From contig JAQBNS010000030.1 of assembly GCA_028288405.1 (NCBI GenBank), positions 1 through 61,820 on the forward strand: a stretch of DNA of 61,820 nucleotides. The letters are read 5' to 3'. This DNA comes from Chitinophagaceae bacterium. GTDB lineage: Bacteria; Bacteroidota; Bacteroidia; Cytophagales; Cytophagaceae. The stretch's first letter is position 1. Each line of letters starts with the position of its first letter. This document shows, one piece after another, positions 16,698 through 24,651 of this stretch. Under the pieces are notes generated by a model. It did no database searches. It worked only from the letters and a program-made list of their open reading frames with translations, and was not told where the DNA came from. A program made the position numbers and the translations under genes.

Positions 16698-17195
16698 GTG
16701 TCCAAAGACAAAAGAGGCTTCGATGTACTTTATAACAACTATTCTACTTCCTTATATGGAGTCATCCATATGATTGTTAAAAAAGAGGAATTTGCAGAAG
16801 AAATTCTCCAGGATACTTTTATTAAAATCTGGAAAAAAATTGACGATTACGACGCCTCAAAAGGACGTTTTTTTACATGGATGCTGAATATTGCCAGAAA
16901 CATGGCCATTGACAAACTTCGCTCCAAAGAATTTAAGTCAGGAAGTAAAACCGATGACCTCTCTACCTTCGTAGATATAGGAGATACAGGGTATTCAGAG
17001 AAACATAACATGGACCATATTGATGTCCGGGATGTACTCAAAAAGTTACCGGAAGAACATCAATTTCTGATACAGAAAATGTATTTCGAAGGTTATTCTC
17101 AATCTGAAATCGCAGAAGAATTTAACATTCCACTGGGAACTGTAAAAACAAGAGTACGGTCAGCAATGTCCAAACTTAGAGAACTATTCCAATGA
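16698..17195 (+). CDS. ECF-type RNA polymerase sigma factor
   Basis: Sigma-70 family group 4 protein. Region 2 spans FDVLYNNYSTSLYG to GRFFTWMLNIARNMAIDKLRS (about residues 8-75); region 4 is LPEEHQFLIQKMYFEGYSQ (about 115) followed by SEIAEEFNIPLGTVKTRVRS. From GTG at 16698 it has 165 residues. The same frame is open back to 16620 and encodes IEEEELVRLLVSKDKRGF, which is how ECF proteins of this type normally begin. So translation probably starts upstream at a non-standard codon (ATA, ATT, ATC or CTG; no ATG/GTG/TTG exists there). The gene overlaps the anti-sigma gene by four bases (ATGA), so the two are translationally coupled. Confidence 0.92.
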   Translation: MSKDKRGFDVLYNNYSTSLYGVIHMIVKKEEFAEEILQDTFIKIWKKIDDYDASKGRFFTWMLNIARNMAIDKLRSKEFKSGSKTDDLSTFVDIGDTGYSEKHNMDHIDVRDVLKKLPEEHQFLIQKMYFEGYSQSEIAEEFNIPLGTVKTRVRSAMSKLRELFQ

Positions 17196-17977
17196 ACATA
17201 AAAGAGTACATAGCGTCAGGAATACTGGAAACCTACCTCCTGGGTGGGTTGACCGCAGCGGAAGCCGGCGAAGTGGAAGCATATGTCAAACAATATCCGG
17301 AAATACGCGCTGAACTAGACAAGCTGGAAGGTGATCTGGAAAACATTGCCTTGTCATATGCTAAAAATCCCTCACCTGCTCTTAAATCTAAAATTGCTTC
17401 ACAACTTGATTTTGCAGAAACTAAAGAAGTGAAAGTGATTCCTATTCCTGCTTTCTACCGTCAGGCTATAGCTGCATCTGTGGCGCTAGCTATTGTATCT
17501 ACAGCCAGTGCCGGATATTTCTGGAACAAATGGCAACATGCGGAAGGACGAGTAATCGCATTGGAAGTAGAGAAAGGAACATTAGCCAATAACATCAATT
17601 TGACCAAACAGGAATTAGATAAAACAACCAATTATCTAAGCTTGATACAAGATACAAGTTCTGTATTGATCACATTGAAAGGTTCTGCTCTTTCTCCTAA
17701 CTCTGCCGCGAAAGTATTGTGGAACAAATCTTCCAAACAAGTATACCTCGGTGGTTTAGCTTCTTTACCTGCCCCAGCTGCTGATCAGCAATACCAGCTC
17801 TGGGCCATTGTGGACGGACAGCCGGTAGATGCAGGTGTATTTGATATGGAAAACACGAATGTCTTGCAGCAATTGAAAACCATAGGCAAAGCACAAGCCT
17901 TCGCTGTGACACTGGAGAAAAAAGGCGGTAGCCCTACTCCTACACTAGCCGCTTTATATTTGATAGGAAACGTTTAA
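17192..17977 (+). CDS. RskA-type transmembrane anti-sigma factor
   Basis: A 261-residue protein with a cytoplasmic N-terminal anti-sigma region (MNIKEYIASGILETYLLGGL, acidic helices to residue 75), one membrane segment (about 90-110, AIAASVALAIVSTASAGYFW), a short coiled coil (about 115-150) and an extracytoplasmic RskA C-terminal domain. That domain carries AKVLWNKSSKQVYLGG, LPAPAADQQYQLWAIVDGQ and PVDAGVFDM. By family knowledge it holds the sigma factor inactive until a periplasmic or redox signal triggers release or proteolysis. There is no obvious zinc-binding CxxC in the N-terminal part, so it is not a ChrR/ZAS type. The start overlaps the sigma stop codon, and a strong terminator follows. 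Confidence 0.92.
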   Translation: MNIKEYIASGILETYLLGGLTAAEAGEVEAYVKQYPEIRAELDKLEGDLENIALSYAKNPSPALKSKIASQLDFAETKEVKVIPIPAFYRQAIAASVALAIVSTASAGYFWNKWQHAEGRVIALEVEKGTLANNINLTKQELDKTTNYLSLIQDTSSVLITLKGSALSPNSAAKVLWNKSSKQVYLGGLASLPAPAADQQYQLWAIVDGQPVDAGVFDMENTNVLQQLKTIGKAQAFAVTLEKKGGSPTPTLAALYLIGNV

Positions 17978-17992
17978 GAATATTAAAAACAA

Positions 17993-18036
17993 AAAGCAAA
18001 AAGCCCTGGTCATCGATCAGGGCTTTTTGCTTTTCT
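17993..18036 (+). terminator. Rho-independent terminator of the sigma/anti-sigma operon
   Basis: AAAAGCAAAAAGCCCTG and its complement CAGGGCTTTTTGCTTTT form a stem of 17 pairs around a nine-base loop, ending in T-rich sequence. It begins about 15 bases after the anti-sigma stop. Confidence 0.9.
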
Positions 18037-18040
18037 ACTG

Positions 18041-18136
18041 TTTCTGTTTCTGTTTCTGTTTCTGTTTCTGTTTCTGTTTCTGTTTCTGTTTCTGTTTCTG
18101 TTTCTGTTTCTGTTTCTGTTTCTGTTTCTGTTTCTG
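18041..18136. repeat. Hexanucleotide microsatellite (TTTCTG)x16
   Basis: Sixteen perfect tandem copies of TTTCTG occupy 96 bases, directly after the terminator and before the family C repeat. The array lies outside any gene and downstream of both convergent genes, so a promoter or coding switch is unlikely. Perfect tandem copies indicate recent slippage; the copy number could serve as a strain marker. Confidence 0.95.
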
Positions 18137-18148
18137 AGGTTACCTCTA

Positions 18149-18362
18149 ACTGTCTTACCCCTAAATCCCCTGAAGGGGACTTTTTATTTGTGATACAATC
18201 TTTCTACCGGGATGTTGTCCCTCGCGGGACAAGCTTTTTTCAATTCATGATTCTTCCAAGAAGACGGAGTATCTGAATTGTCCCAGCAGGGACAACATCT
18301 CGGTAGACAATAAATTAATTTTGTATTTAAGTCCCCTTTAGGGGATTTAGGGGTAAGACAGT
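18149..18362. repeat. Family C inverted repeat, copy 3, with a second palindrome nested inside
   Basis: The outer arms 18149-18181 and 18329-18362 match family C copy 1 (ACTGTCTTACCCC... and complement). Inside, 18204-18232 and 18278-18306 are 29-base reverse complements with three mismatches (CTACCGGGATGTTGTCCC and complement), themselves GC-rich hairpins. This and the microsatellite fill the 532-base gap between convergent genes 17977 and 18510. Near 18392-18417 there is also a small hairpin GTGTCAGG/CCTGACAC. Confidence 0.85.
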
Positions 18363-18446
18363 CAGGATTAACAAAACAGTTTACAATTGTCTGGCAGTGT
18401 CAGGTCTGAAGCCCTGACACCAAATGAAATTTACTGCTTATCATTA

Positions 18447-18478
18447 CAAAAAAACCTCCGTGAAAATCACCGAGGCTT
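18447..18478 (-). terminator. Terminator for the minus-strand lipid operon
   Basis: Read on the minus strand: AAGCCTCGGTG, short loop, CACGGAGG, then a run of T (AAAAAAACCTCCGTG on the plus strand). The stem has one mismatch. It lies about 30 bases past the stop of the second hydrolase gene and would end the transcript coming from 25.8 kb. Confidence 0.75.
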
Positions 18479-18509
18479 CATACAGCTTAAACTACAACAA
18501 TCAAACAAA

Positions 18510-19355
18510 CTATCTTTTAATAAACGCTACCACTTTCTTCACTTCCTTATTATGCTTGCGAAAAAACAGGAGTACCATTCCTATGTGTTTCTTTCGTCCG
18601 ACAGTATGTATCTCTGAGGAGTTTCCTACTTCTCTATTTTTCTTGTGAAAGTCTTCACTGTCACTGAATACAGCCGGATACGTTTTTCCTCCGTGCATAA
18701 TGTAATAGTGAACGTTATTTTTTTTCAAGAGCAATAATGGAGAAGCCTTTTTCCAAACGACAGGAGAATTGGTAAACGTGATGCGAAACGTAGCGTCACC
18801 GTCATAACCATGTTCCAGGTATTTGTAAATATTCAAACCGAATGGATCATTCAGTATACATCCTTTAATAGAATTGGCGATACCCACCTTATCAAAAAAG
18901 GAAGGATCAGATATAATCAAAGCCGCCAGTTGGCCTCCTGCGGAGTGTCCTGCTACGTATAGTTCATCAGGATTACCTCCGTATGTACCGATGTTCTGCT
19001 TCACCCAGGCAACGGCTCTGGCGCAGTCGTAAGCTATGCCCTCGTACTTGGTACCAGGACTCAATCTGTAATTGATGATCACGGTTGTAATGCCATTGGC
19101 TGCAAAAGCACGGCCAACAAACTTGTATAGTTCTTTATGGCCCGCATCCCAGCTTCCGCCATGAATAAATACCAAGACTTTACCGGTGGCTATTTTCTCC
19201 TTGGGAGCATATACATCAAGCTTATGCCTGACCTTGTCATAATCCTTCTCAGACGGTTTTACATAGTCAAGATTCTTATACACCTTGTAATGACGCGCAT
19301 ATACAGGCCAATTCCACAGCAACGATAGCAACACAATAATAAGGGCCTTGTACAT
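18510..19355 (-). CDS. Secreted alpha/beta hydrolase (esterase/lipase-like), paralogue 2
   Basis: A 281-residue exported hydrolase with a signal peptide (MYKALIIVLLSLLWNWPVYA). It has IHGGSWDAGHKE near residue 63 (oxyanion region), the nucleophile motif GHSAGGQLAALI near 137, NDPFGLNIYKYLEHGYDGD near 190 and a C-terminal histidine (KKHIGMVLLF) near 260. It is clearly a paralogue of the protein at 15615-16472, sharing its length, motif spacing and much of the sequence. It starts one base after the cfa gene ends, so it is the last gene of the lipid operon, which suggests it acts on a lipid or acyl ester rather than a polysaccharide. That link is inference from position. Confidence 0.88.
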   Translation of the reverse strand: MYKALIIVLLSLLWNWPVYARHYKVYKNLDYVKPSEKDYDKVRHKLDVYAPKEKIATGKVLVFIHGGSWDAGHKELYKFVGRAFAANGITTVIINYRLSPGTKYEGIAYDCARAVAWVKQNIGTYGGNPDELYVAGHSAGGQLAALIISDPSFFDKVGIANSIKGCILNDPFGLNIYKYLEHGYDGDATFRITFTNSPVVWKKASPLLLLKKNNVHYYIMHGGKTYPAVFSDSEDFHKKNREVGNSSEIHTVGRKKHIGMVLLFFRKHNKEVKKVVAFIKR

Positions 19356-19356
19356 C

Positions 19357-20601
19357 TTAGAATTCGAAATTATTTGGTCGGGTATACACCAACTGCATCA
19401 CACTGATGTTACGCATCCTGAAAGCTGCTTCACAATATTGGAAATAATAATTCCACTTACGAATGAATCGATGATCCATACCTAATGCCATGATTTCTTC
19501 TTTCTTCTTGTTGAACTCTTCTCCCCAAATGTTCAAGGTCTTCGCATAATCAATACCTATATCTTTGATATCGTAAAGATTCAAATTCGACGCTTTGTTT
19601 ATGCATTGGTTGATACGAGCAACGGAAGGCAATAAAGAACCGGGGAAAATATGTTTCTGAATAAAATCTACTCCTCTGCGCATCTCATCGTATCTGGCAT
19701 CCGGAGAAGTGATGACTTGTAAAGCCAGCAAACCATTCTCCGCTAATAACTCGTTACATTTCTCAAAATACGTGGGCATGAACTGATGGCCTACTGCTTC
19801 CAACATTTCGATGGAAATAATTTTATCAAACTTACCATCTATATTTCTGTAATCTTCCAACAAAATATTTACCTGATCTGAAATATTCTCTTTCTCAAAA
19901 CGCTGCTTAGCATAGTTGTATTGCTCCTGAGAAATGGTAACCGTTGTGATTTTGCAACCATAATTTCTCGCCGCATGAGAAGAGAATCCTCCCCAACCAC
20001 TTCCTATTTCTAACAAATGATCTGTAGGTTTCAGTTTTAATAAGCGGCACAAACGGTCATATTTTTCAATTTGAGATTCTTCCAATGTCGTATTCTCCTC
20101 TCTGAAAATACCACTGGAATAGGTCATAGTAGGATCAAGAAACAGTTTATAAAAGCTATTTCCCAAATCATAATGTTCTGAAATATTTTTTCGTGAACCA
20201 TTGATTGTATTTTTTCTGGAAAGATGGTACCAACGATTCAATCTTGAAAAGACATTCGTGATAAAAGAAGAAGTCTTCGTACCACTGATGGATGGATTAT
20301 TGTCCATGTTCAGGATAAACCAAGCCACAACTTCTGTAACGTTATTCGTCCCCCAGTCTCCATCCACATATGATTCAGCAAAACCAATGTCTCCATATTT
20401 CAGGCATTTATTAAAAAATGCGGATCTGTATATCGTAATAGTAGCGGACACAGCTTCTTCTCCGTCTCCGAAATATAAATGTTCACCATTGGGCATTGTC
20501 ACATGCAATCTGCCTTTCGTCATTTTACCAAATGTGCGCAACACCAGTAATTGAACCAAAGAGAATTTATTGTTTCCTATAAGTGACAGTGAAGTATCCA
20601 T
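19357..20601 (-). CDS. cfa: Cyclopropane-fatty-acyl-phospholipid synthase
   Basis: Methylates the double bond of phospholipid acyl chains with S-adenosylmethionine. It has 414 residues, the size of full-length CFA synthases with an N-terminal lipid-binding domain. The catalytic domain shows YDLGNSFYKLFLDPTMTYSS near residue 145, the cofactor motif LEIGSGWGGFSSHAA near 197, IISIEMLEAVGHQFM near 260 (the glutamate and histidine of the bicarbonate site region), FIQKHIFPGSLLPS near 312 and the C-terminal NWGEEFNKK-like segment and FRMRNISVMQLV. Five bases separate it from DUF1365 upstream and one base from the hydrolase downstream. It is part of the minus-strand operon from 25775. Confidence 0.95.
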   Translation of the reverse strand: MDTSLSLIGNNKFSLVQLLVLRTFGKMTKGRLHVTMPNGEHLYFGDGEEAVSATITIYRSAFFNKCLKYGDIGFAESYVDGDWGTNNVTEVVAWFILNMDNNPSISGTKTSSFITNVFSRLNRWYHLSRKNTINGSRKNISEHYDLGNSFYKLFLDPTMTYSSGIFREENTTLEESQIEKYDRLCRLLKLKPTDHLLEIGSGWGGFSSHAARNYGCKITTVTISQEQYNYAKQRFEKENISDQVNILLEDYRNIDGKFDKIISIEMLEAVGHQFMPTYFEKCNELLAENGLLALQVITSPDARYDEMRRGVDFIQKHIFPGSLLPSVARINQCINKASNLNLYDIKDIGIDYAKTLNIWGEEFNKKKEEIMALGMDHRFIRKWNYYFQYCEAAFRMRNISVMQLVYTRPNNFEF

Positions 20602-20606
20602 AACTG

Positions 20607-21398
20607 CTAAAGTTTTATGTATTGTTGTTGAAATTGTTGGTCTTCGTTCTTTTTATAATAAGGTATTTTTTTCAAATAAATCCTGATTGCCTGCCAGTGA
20701 ATCAGAACAATTACTTTCAAGGTGATGAAAGGAATGGACAAGAATCTTTTCAACATATTGAAATCCGACAGTTTTTCTTTCACTCCGGCAATCGAACTTA
20801 ACAAGAAGAGATCTCCTTTTGCATCGGTGTAATCATCTACTCGCTGAAGGATTTTATCACCCGGTACTTTTAGAATAAAATGAAACCAGGTATTCGCTTT
20901 TGAAAAAGGTGACACATAGAAATTCTTAGGCAACATAGCCGAAAACGTATCTCCTACCAATTGGTCAGCATCTATCAGGTATAATTTCATTTCACCGAAG
21001 GTATTGCTGACTTCTGCAATAGCACAAAACGGTTTATCGTCTTTATCAAATAAATAATAAAATGAAACCGGATTGAACAGGTAGCCTGCTGTCGTGAGAT
21101 TACTAAGCAATGTCATGCGATACGGCACCGTGTTTATTCCTTTGCGTTTTATATACTCGATGACTTTCAGTTTTACAGAAGAGCCATTATCCAAAATGCC
21201 TTCAAAAGTATTCGCGTGATCTCTATTGTAGAAACTAAACAGGTTGAAGCTGTTCCATCCAAACAACCGGTTCTTTTTTGACAGCATCTCCAGTTCGTCC
21301 AAATCTATATAGAACATAAACACATCATAGTTGAATTTGTTCTTTTTGGGAACAAGCCTATGGTGCATTACAGAACATTTATAGATACAAGAATTCAT
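20607..21398 (-). CDS. DUF1365 family protein
   Basis: The protein has 263 residues from ATG 21398 (MNSCIYKCSVMHHRLVPKKN); an in-frame TTG six codons upstream is less likely. Family signatures are the N-terminal YKCSVMHHRL, the central NLTTAGYLFNPVSFYYLFD near residue 103, and LPKNFYVSPFSKANTWFHF near 165. The family is of unknown biochemical function but is almost always found between an FAD-dependent oxidoreductase and a CFA synthase, as here, so it probably takes part in the same acyl-chain modification. It has no signal peptide; a hydrophobic stretch near residue 235 may contact the membrane. Confidence 0.92.
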   Translation of the reverse strand: MNSCIYKCSVMHHRLVPKKNKFNYDVFMFYIDLDELEMLSKKNRLFGWNSFNLFSFYNRDHANTFEGILDNGSSVKLKVIEYIKRKGINTVPYRMTLLSNLTTAGYLFNPVSFYYLFDKDDKPFCAIAEVSNTFGEMKLYLIDADQLVGDTFSAMLPKNFYVSPFSKANTWFHFILKVPGDKILQRVDDYTDAKGDLFLLSSIAGVKEKLSDFNMLKRFLSIPFITLKVIVLIHWQAIRIYLKKIPYYKKNEDQQFQQQYIKL

Positions 21399-21466
21399 AG
21401 CTGATTTCCTTTTCAATATTTACGAAGAAAACATCCTGACCGGATTTAAGGTATGCTCGATAATTC

Positions 21467-21496
21467 GTACCTCTTCACTCCTGGCTCCTAGCTTGC
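21467..21496. repeat. Family B heptamer repeat, single arm (copy 2)
   Basis: On the minus strand this reads CTAGGAG, CCAGGAG, TGAAGAG, GTAC, i.e. NN-A[C/G]GAG units with one degenerate copy. It ends at the stop codon of the FAD oxidoreductase (21497). No matching second arm is found before the DUF1365 start at 21398, so it is a half element inside an operon. Confidence 0.65.
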
Positions 21497-22750
21497 TTAA
21501 TCTTCCCAGACATCTTTACCGGTCAGTTTGGTGCACAGATTAACGGCTGAAGTAAAAGCATCCTCATGGAACCCATATTTGAAGTAACTTCCACAGAAAT
21601 AGACTTGACCATTTTCATTCAATTGGTGCAATTCACCTTGTGCCTTATAGGCTTCAGGAGTAAAGATCGGATGCTCGTACTCAATCGTTTTTAGAATCTT
21701 CGAAGGATCAACCGTATGGGGTTGATTAATGGATAGAAAATAATCGTTTGTCTTCGAAATATCCTGAAGCTTATTCATGTAATAAATGGTATGTGCCACC
21801 AATTCATTGTTGATGTTTTCAATGCGGTAGTTCCAGGCAGACCAGGTCTTTTTGATCTTCGGCATCAAAGAAGCATCGGTATGAAGTGTGGCGATATTCC
21901 TTTGGTATTCAAACGGGCTTAATAAGTTTTTTTCTAAATCCGTTGCATTTCCCAATAAAGCTAATGCCTGATCGGCATGACAAGCGAGAATGACTTTATC
22001 GAACTCCGCTTCGTCACCTTGCTCATCGTAAACTTTTACCTTATCACCTACTCTAACTACTTTTTTTACTTTTGCATTGGTTTTCATTTTGTCTTTGAAA
22101 GGAGCAATCAATTTGTCACGGTAGGCCCAACTTCCGTTGCGAACGGTTTTCCATTGGTACTGTGTCGACAAACCCAATAAACCGTGGTTCTTAAAAAATC
22201 TTACCAGGGCAACAGCAGGAAATTTAATGGTAATGTCTGTAGGAGTCGACCATAGAGCGGAGCTCATGGGTGCCAGGTACTTGTATAAGAAATCTTCGCT
22301 ATAACCTTCTTCTCTTACAAAGTCGGCCATGGAGTATTTTTCATAAACCGGATTATCTAAAATCTTCGTACATTCTTTATTGAAGCGACCTATCTCTAAA
22401 ATAAATTGGATGAATTTCAGGTTGAAAATATTTTTACGCTGAGCGAAAATCAAATTTAAACTGGAACCGCAATACTCTACTTTACTCGGAACATGTTGTA
22501 CACTGAAAGACATGTCGGTATTGTATACCTCTACATGCAACTTTTTAAATAGACGAACCAGGTTGGGATAAGTAATATCATTGAATACAATAAAACCGGT
22601 ATCCACAGGTCTGTCGCCTTCTACATAGGCTGTATTGGTATGACCCCCTACGTAATTATTTTGTTCGTAAAAGATGAGGTTGTATTTCTCGTGTAAAAAA
22701 TGACCGCATCCCATCCCGGCAATGCCCGTACCTATAATCGCTATGTTCAT
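21497..22750 (-). CDS. FAD-dependent amine-oxidase-like oxidoreductase
   Basis: A 417-residue flavoprotein from ATG 22750 (MNIAIIGTGIAGMGCG). The dinucleotide-binding motif GTGIAGMGCG lies at residues 7-16, followed by FYEQNNYVGGHTNTA, and a C-terminal flavin-contact segment NGQVYFCGSYFKYGFHEDAF near 380. It belongs to the NAD(P)/FAD-dependent group near phytoene desaturase and monoamine oxidase that neighbours CFA synthases; plant cyclopropane synthases even carry such a domain fused at the N-terminus. The likely role is oxidation, reduction or desaturation of a membrane acyl chain; the exact reaction is not known. It follows the secreted unknown gene by 17 bases. Confidence 0.9.
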   Translation of the reverse strand: MNIAIIGTGIAGMGCGHFLHEKYNLIFYEQNNYVGGHTNTAYVEGDRPVDTGFIVFNDITYPNLVRLFKKLHVEVYNTDMSFSVQHVPSKVEYCGSSLNLIFAQRKNIFNLKFIQFILEIGRFNKECTKILDNPVYEKYSMADFVREEGYSEDFLYKYLAPMSSALWSTPTDITIKFPAVALVRFFKNHGLLGLSTQYQWKTVRNGSWAYRDKLIAPFKDKMKTNAKVKKVVRVGDKVKVYDEQGDEAEFDKVILACHADQALALLGNATDLEKNLLSPFEYQRNIATLHTDASLMPKIKKTWSAWNYRIENINNELVAHTIYYMNKLQDISKTNDYFLSINQPHTVDPSKILKTIEYEHPIFTPEAYKAQGELHQLNENGQVYFCGSYFKYGFHEDAFTSAVNLCTKLTGKDVWED

Positions 22751-22767
22751 AATTCTTTCGTTCAAAA

Positions 22768-23487
22768 TTAAGGACCTACTTTTGGATACATGATTTTCAC
22801 CAGATAGCTCTTCCCTTTCTTATCGTTTATATTTGATAATCCTTCGTACTTGATGATACGCTTAGTAGATACGTTGTAGGTTACTCGTATAGGATCTACC
22901 AATTTTCTCAACAGGTAATTATCGGGTTCCATTTTAAAAACAATCTCATCGTTTTGTTGAGAATCTTTGTAGAGTCTAAAAGAGAAATAATCTAATTGAG
23001 AGGGTACCGCAAAATTGAATACTTTCGTTTTCCCTGCTGTCAACTCTGCCCAATTCCCTTTGATGTAATAATTGAACCCTCCATCTACTACCAAATTAGC
23101 AGGCATATCAATGGACTTCGTTTTCAAGGTTTCCTTTTTATTCTTTCTAAACTTCAATACCAATTTGTTCCCCGCAAAGGAGACGCCTTCTGTATAACCG
23201 TCACGGTAATCGTTTTGCTCGAAAACAGGAGTTACTTTATTACCTGAATAATTGATTACTTTTCTTGCAATCACCGCACCTGCCGAGTCTTTGTATTGTA
23301 TCACCGTTTGTTTTAACACGTGGTGATCAATCGTCTCCATATGCTCTTCCAAATAGTAGAACTTATTCGATTTTAAGTCCGTTGCTATTCCCTGGTATGT
23401 CAGGTATTCTTCTTTGACGTTCAATTTTGCACACACTAAAAGAGACGACACCATCAGAATAAAAAGAGTATACATGCGCGTGTTCAT
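22768..23487 (-). CDS. Secreted protein of unknown function in the lipid operon
   Basis: A 239-residue protein with a signal peptide (MNTRMYTLFILMVSSLLVCAKL). The rest looks like an all-beta domain with FYYLEEHMETIDHHVLKQTV, FEQNDYRDGYTEGVSF, a VVDGGFNYYIKGNW segment and KRIIKYEGLSNI at the end. This resembles the pattern of extracytoplasmic lipid-interacting or lipocalin-like proteins, and from memory possibly the DUF6134 group, but I cannot confirm the family. There are no catalytic motifs. It lies between the CFA-like methyltransferase (44 bases upstream) and the FAD oxidoreductase. In proteobacterial versions of such clusters, DUF3833 lipoproteins take a similar place. Confidence 0.75.
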   Translation of the reverse strand: MNTRMYTLFILMVSSLLVCAKLNVKEEYLTYQGIATDLKSNKFYYLEEHMETIDHHVLKQTVIQYKDSAGAVIARKVINYSGNKVTPVFEQNDYRDGYTEGVSFAGNKLVLKFRKNKKETLKTKSIDMPANLVVDGGFNYYIKGNWAELTAGKTKVFNFAVPSQLDYFSFRLYKDSQQNDEIVFKMEPDNYLLRKLVDPIRVTYNVSTKRIIKYEGLSNINDKKGKSYLVKIMYPKVGP

Positions 23488-23531
23488 AGCTTAGCTTTTC
23501 TACATATACGAACACGCTTCAGAACTTGGAT

Positions 23532-24560
23532 TTACCTTTTTTGAAATAAATAATGGCTCACAAACCATTCATTCCCATTATCATAACCCCATAGCTCCGC
23601 ACATGACATGAAAAATACTCTCCAATACACCCACCATTTGATCGCCTGATCCTTTCCATACGTCTTTTCGAACAATGGCATAATGATCTCTTTATGCTGA
23701 TCCATCTTACTGAGCCAGGCTTCAGAAGTTTTAGAGTAATGTGTACCATTTACTCTCCAGTGGTTTTGAATCTTGAAATGTTCCTGGAAATACAACAAGT
23801 AATGGTCTGAAGGCATCATACCGCCGGTAAAGAAATACTTCGACATCCAATCGCTATCGTCTTTGACTTCGAATAAATACGTCAATTCTTTATGCGTGAA
23901 AATGTGAATGAACATCTTCGCCTCTGCTTTTAAGAAACCTGAAATTTTCTCAAACAATTGCGCATGGTTTCGCATGTGCTCAAACATTTCCACGGATACG
24001 ATTCTATCGAAACGACGATCAGTAGTAAACACATTAATATCTGCTGTGATAATCTTCACATTACTCAATCCTCTTTGTCTGGCTGTCTCTTCGATGTGTG
24101 CACGTTGAGTAGCTGAATTGGAAACAGCGAGAATGTTAGAATTAGGAAATTTATTAGCCATGAACAAAGTCAACGAACCCCAGCCGCAACCTAATTCTAA
24201 AATTTCCATGCCATCTTTCAATTCAGCGCGTTGACAAGTCAGTTCCAACATGTCATCTTCCGAACGATCGAAATCTGTATTGCCTTTTTTCCAATAGCCG
24301 CTGCTGTACTTTAGATTCTTACCCAGCACATTAAGATAAAATTGTGTAGGTACTTCGTAATGCTGTTCATTGGCCGCCTTTGTTTCTACAGCGATAGCAG
24401 AACTTTTGAAGGTTTTCAGTAAATCCATAAAGTGTTGCTGCTGTACTTCCAGATCAGGATTCGTCTCCTCTTTGATGCGCTGCTTCAATAGACCTCTGAT
24501 GCCTTTGCGAATCAAAAAATCAGGGACTAAATCTTTTTCTAATAAACTTGTGTACCACAT
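23532..24560 (-). CDS. CFA-synthase-like SAM-dependent methyltransferase
   Basis: A second member of the CFA superfamily, 342 residues, shorter than and clearly different from the cfa gene at 19.4 kb. It has the acyl-site motif NEQHYEVPTQFYLNVLG near residue 65, the cofactor motif LELGCGWGSLTLFMANKF near 118, IVSVEMFEHMRNH near 185, FTGGMMPSDHYLLYF near 240 and a C-terminal NEWFVSHYLFQK. This variant resembles the small-molecule branch that includes plant coclaurine N-methyltransferase as well as bacterial lipid methylases, so the substrate may be an unsaturated acyl chain different from that of Cfa. A family B hairpin separates it from the DUF1295 gene. Confidence 0.88.
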   Translation of the reverse strand: MWYTSLLEKDLVPDFLIRKGIRGLLKQRIKEETNPDLEVQQQHFMDLLKTFKSSAIAVETKAANEQHYEVPTQFYLNVLGKNLKYSSGYWKKGNTDFDRSEDDMLELTCQRAELKDGMEILELGCGWGSLTLFMANKFPNSNILAVSNSATQRAHIEETARQRGLSNVKIITADINVFTTDRRFDRIVSVEMFEHMRNHAQLFEKISGFLKAEAKMFIHIFTHKELTYLFEVKDDSDWMSKYFFTGGMMPSDHYLLYFQEHFKIQNHWRVNGTHYSKTSEAWLSKMDQHKEIIMPLFEKTYGKDQAIKWWVYWRVFFMSCAELWGYDNGNEWFVSHYLFQKR

Positions 24561-24595
24561 AATAATTGTATTTTAAATTTAATAGCTCTATTGTT

Positions 24596-24649
24596 AGCGA
24601 GGAGCCAGGAGGTACGAGCAAGGTTATCCGTACCTCCTGGCTCCTCGCT
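24596..24649. repeat. Family B heptamer hairpin, copy 3
   Basis: The arms 24596-24616 and 24629-24649 are perfectly complementary over 21 bases around a 12-base loop; the units are CGAGGAG, CCAGGAG, GTACGAG. It ends two bases before the DUF1295 stop codon (24652) and lies within the operon, so it may attenuate transcription or mark an mRNA processing point between DUF1295 and the CFA-like gene. Confidence 0.85.
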
Positions 24650-24651
24650 CT

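Noticed and set aside
18041-18136. Phase-variation switch by the TTTCTG array
   Set aside because: The array is neither in a coding region nor between promoter elements; it lies after the terminator of one gene and far past the stop of the other.
18387-18648. Two overlapping plus-strand frames near the second esterase end
   Set aside because: They overlap the terminator and the antisense of the esterase 3' end and show no family pattern.
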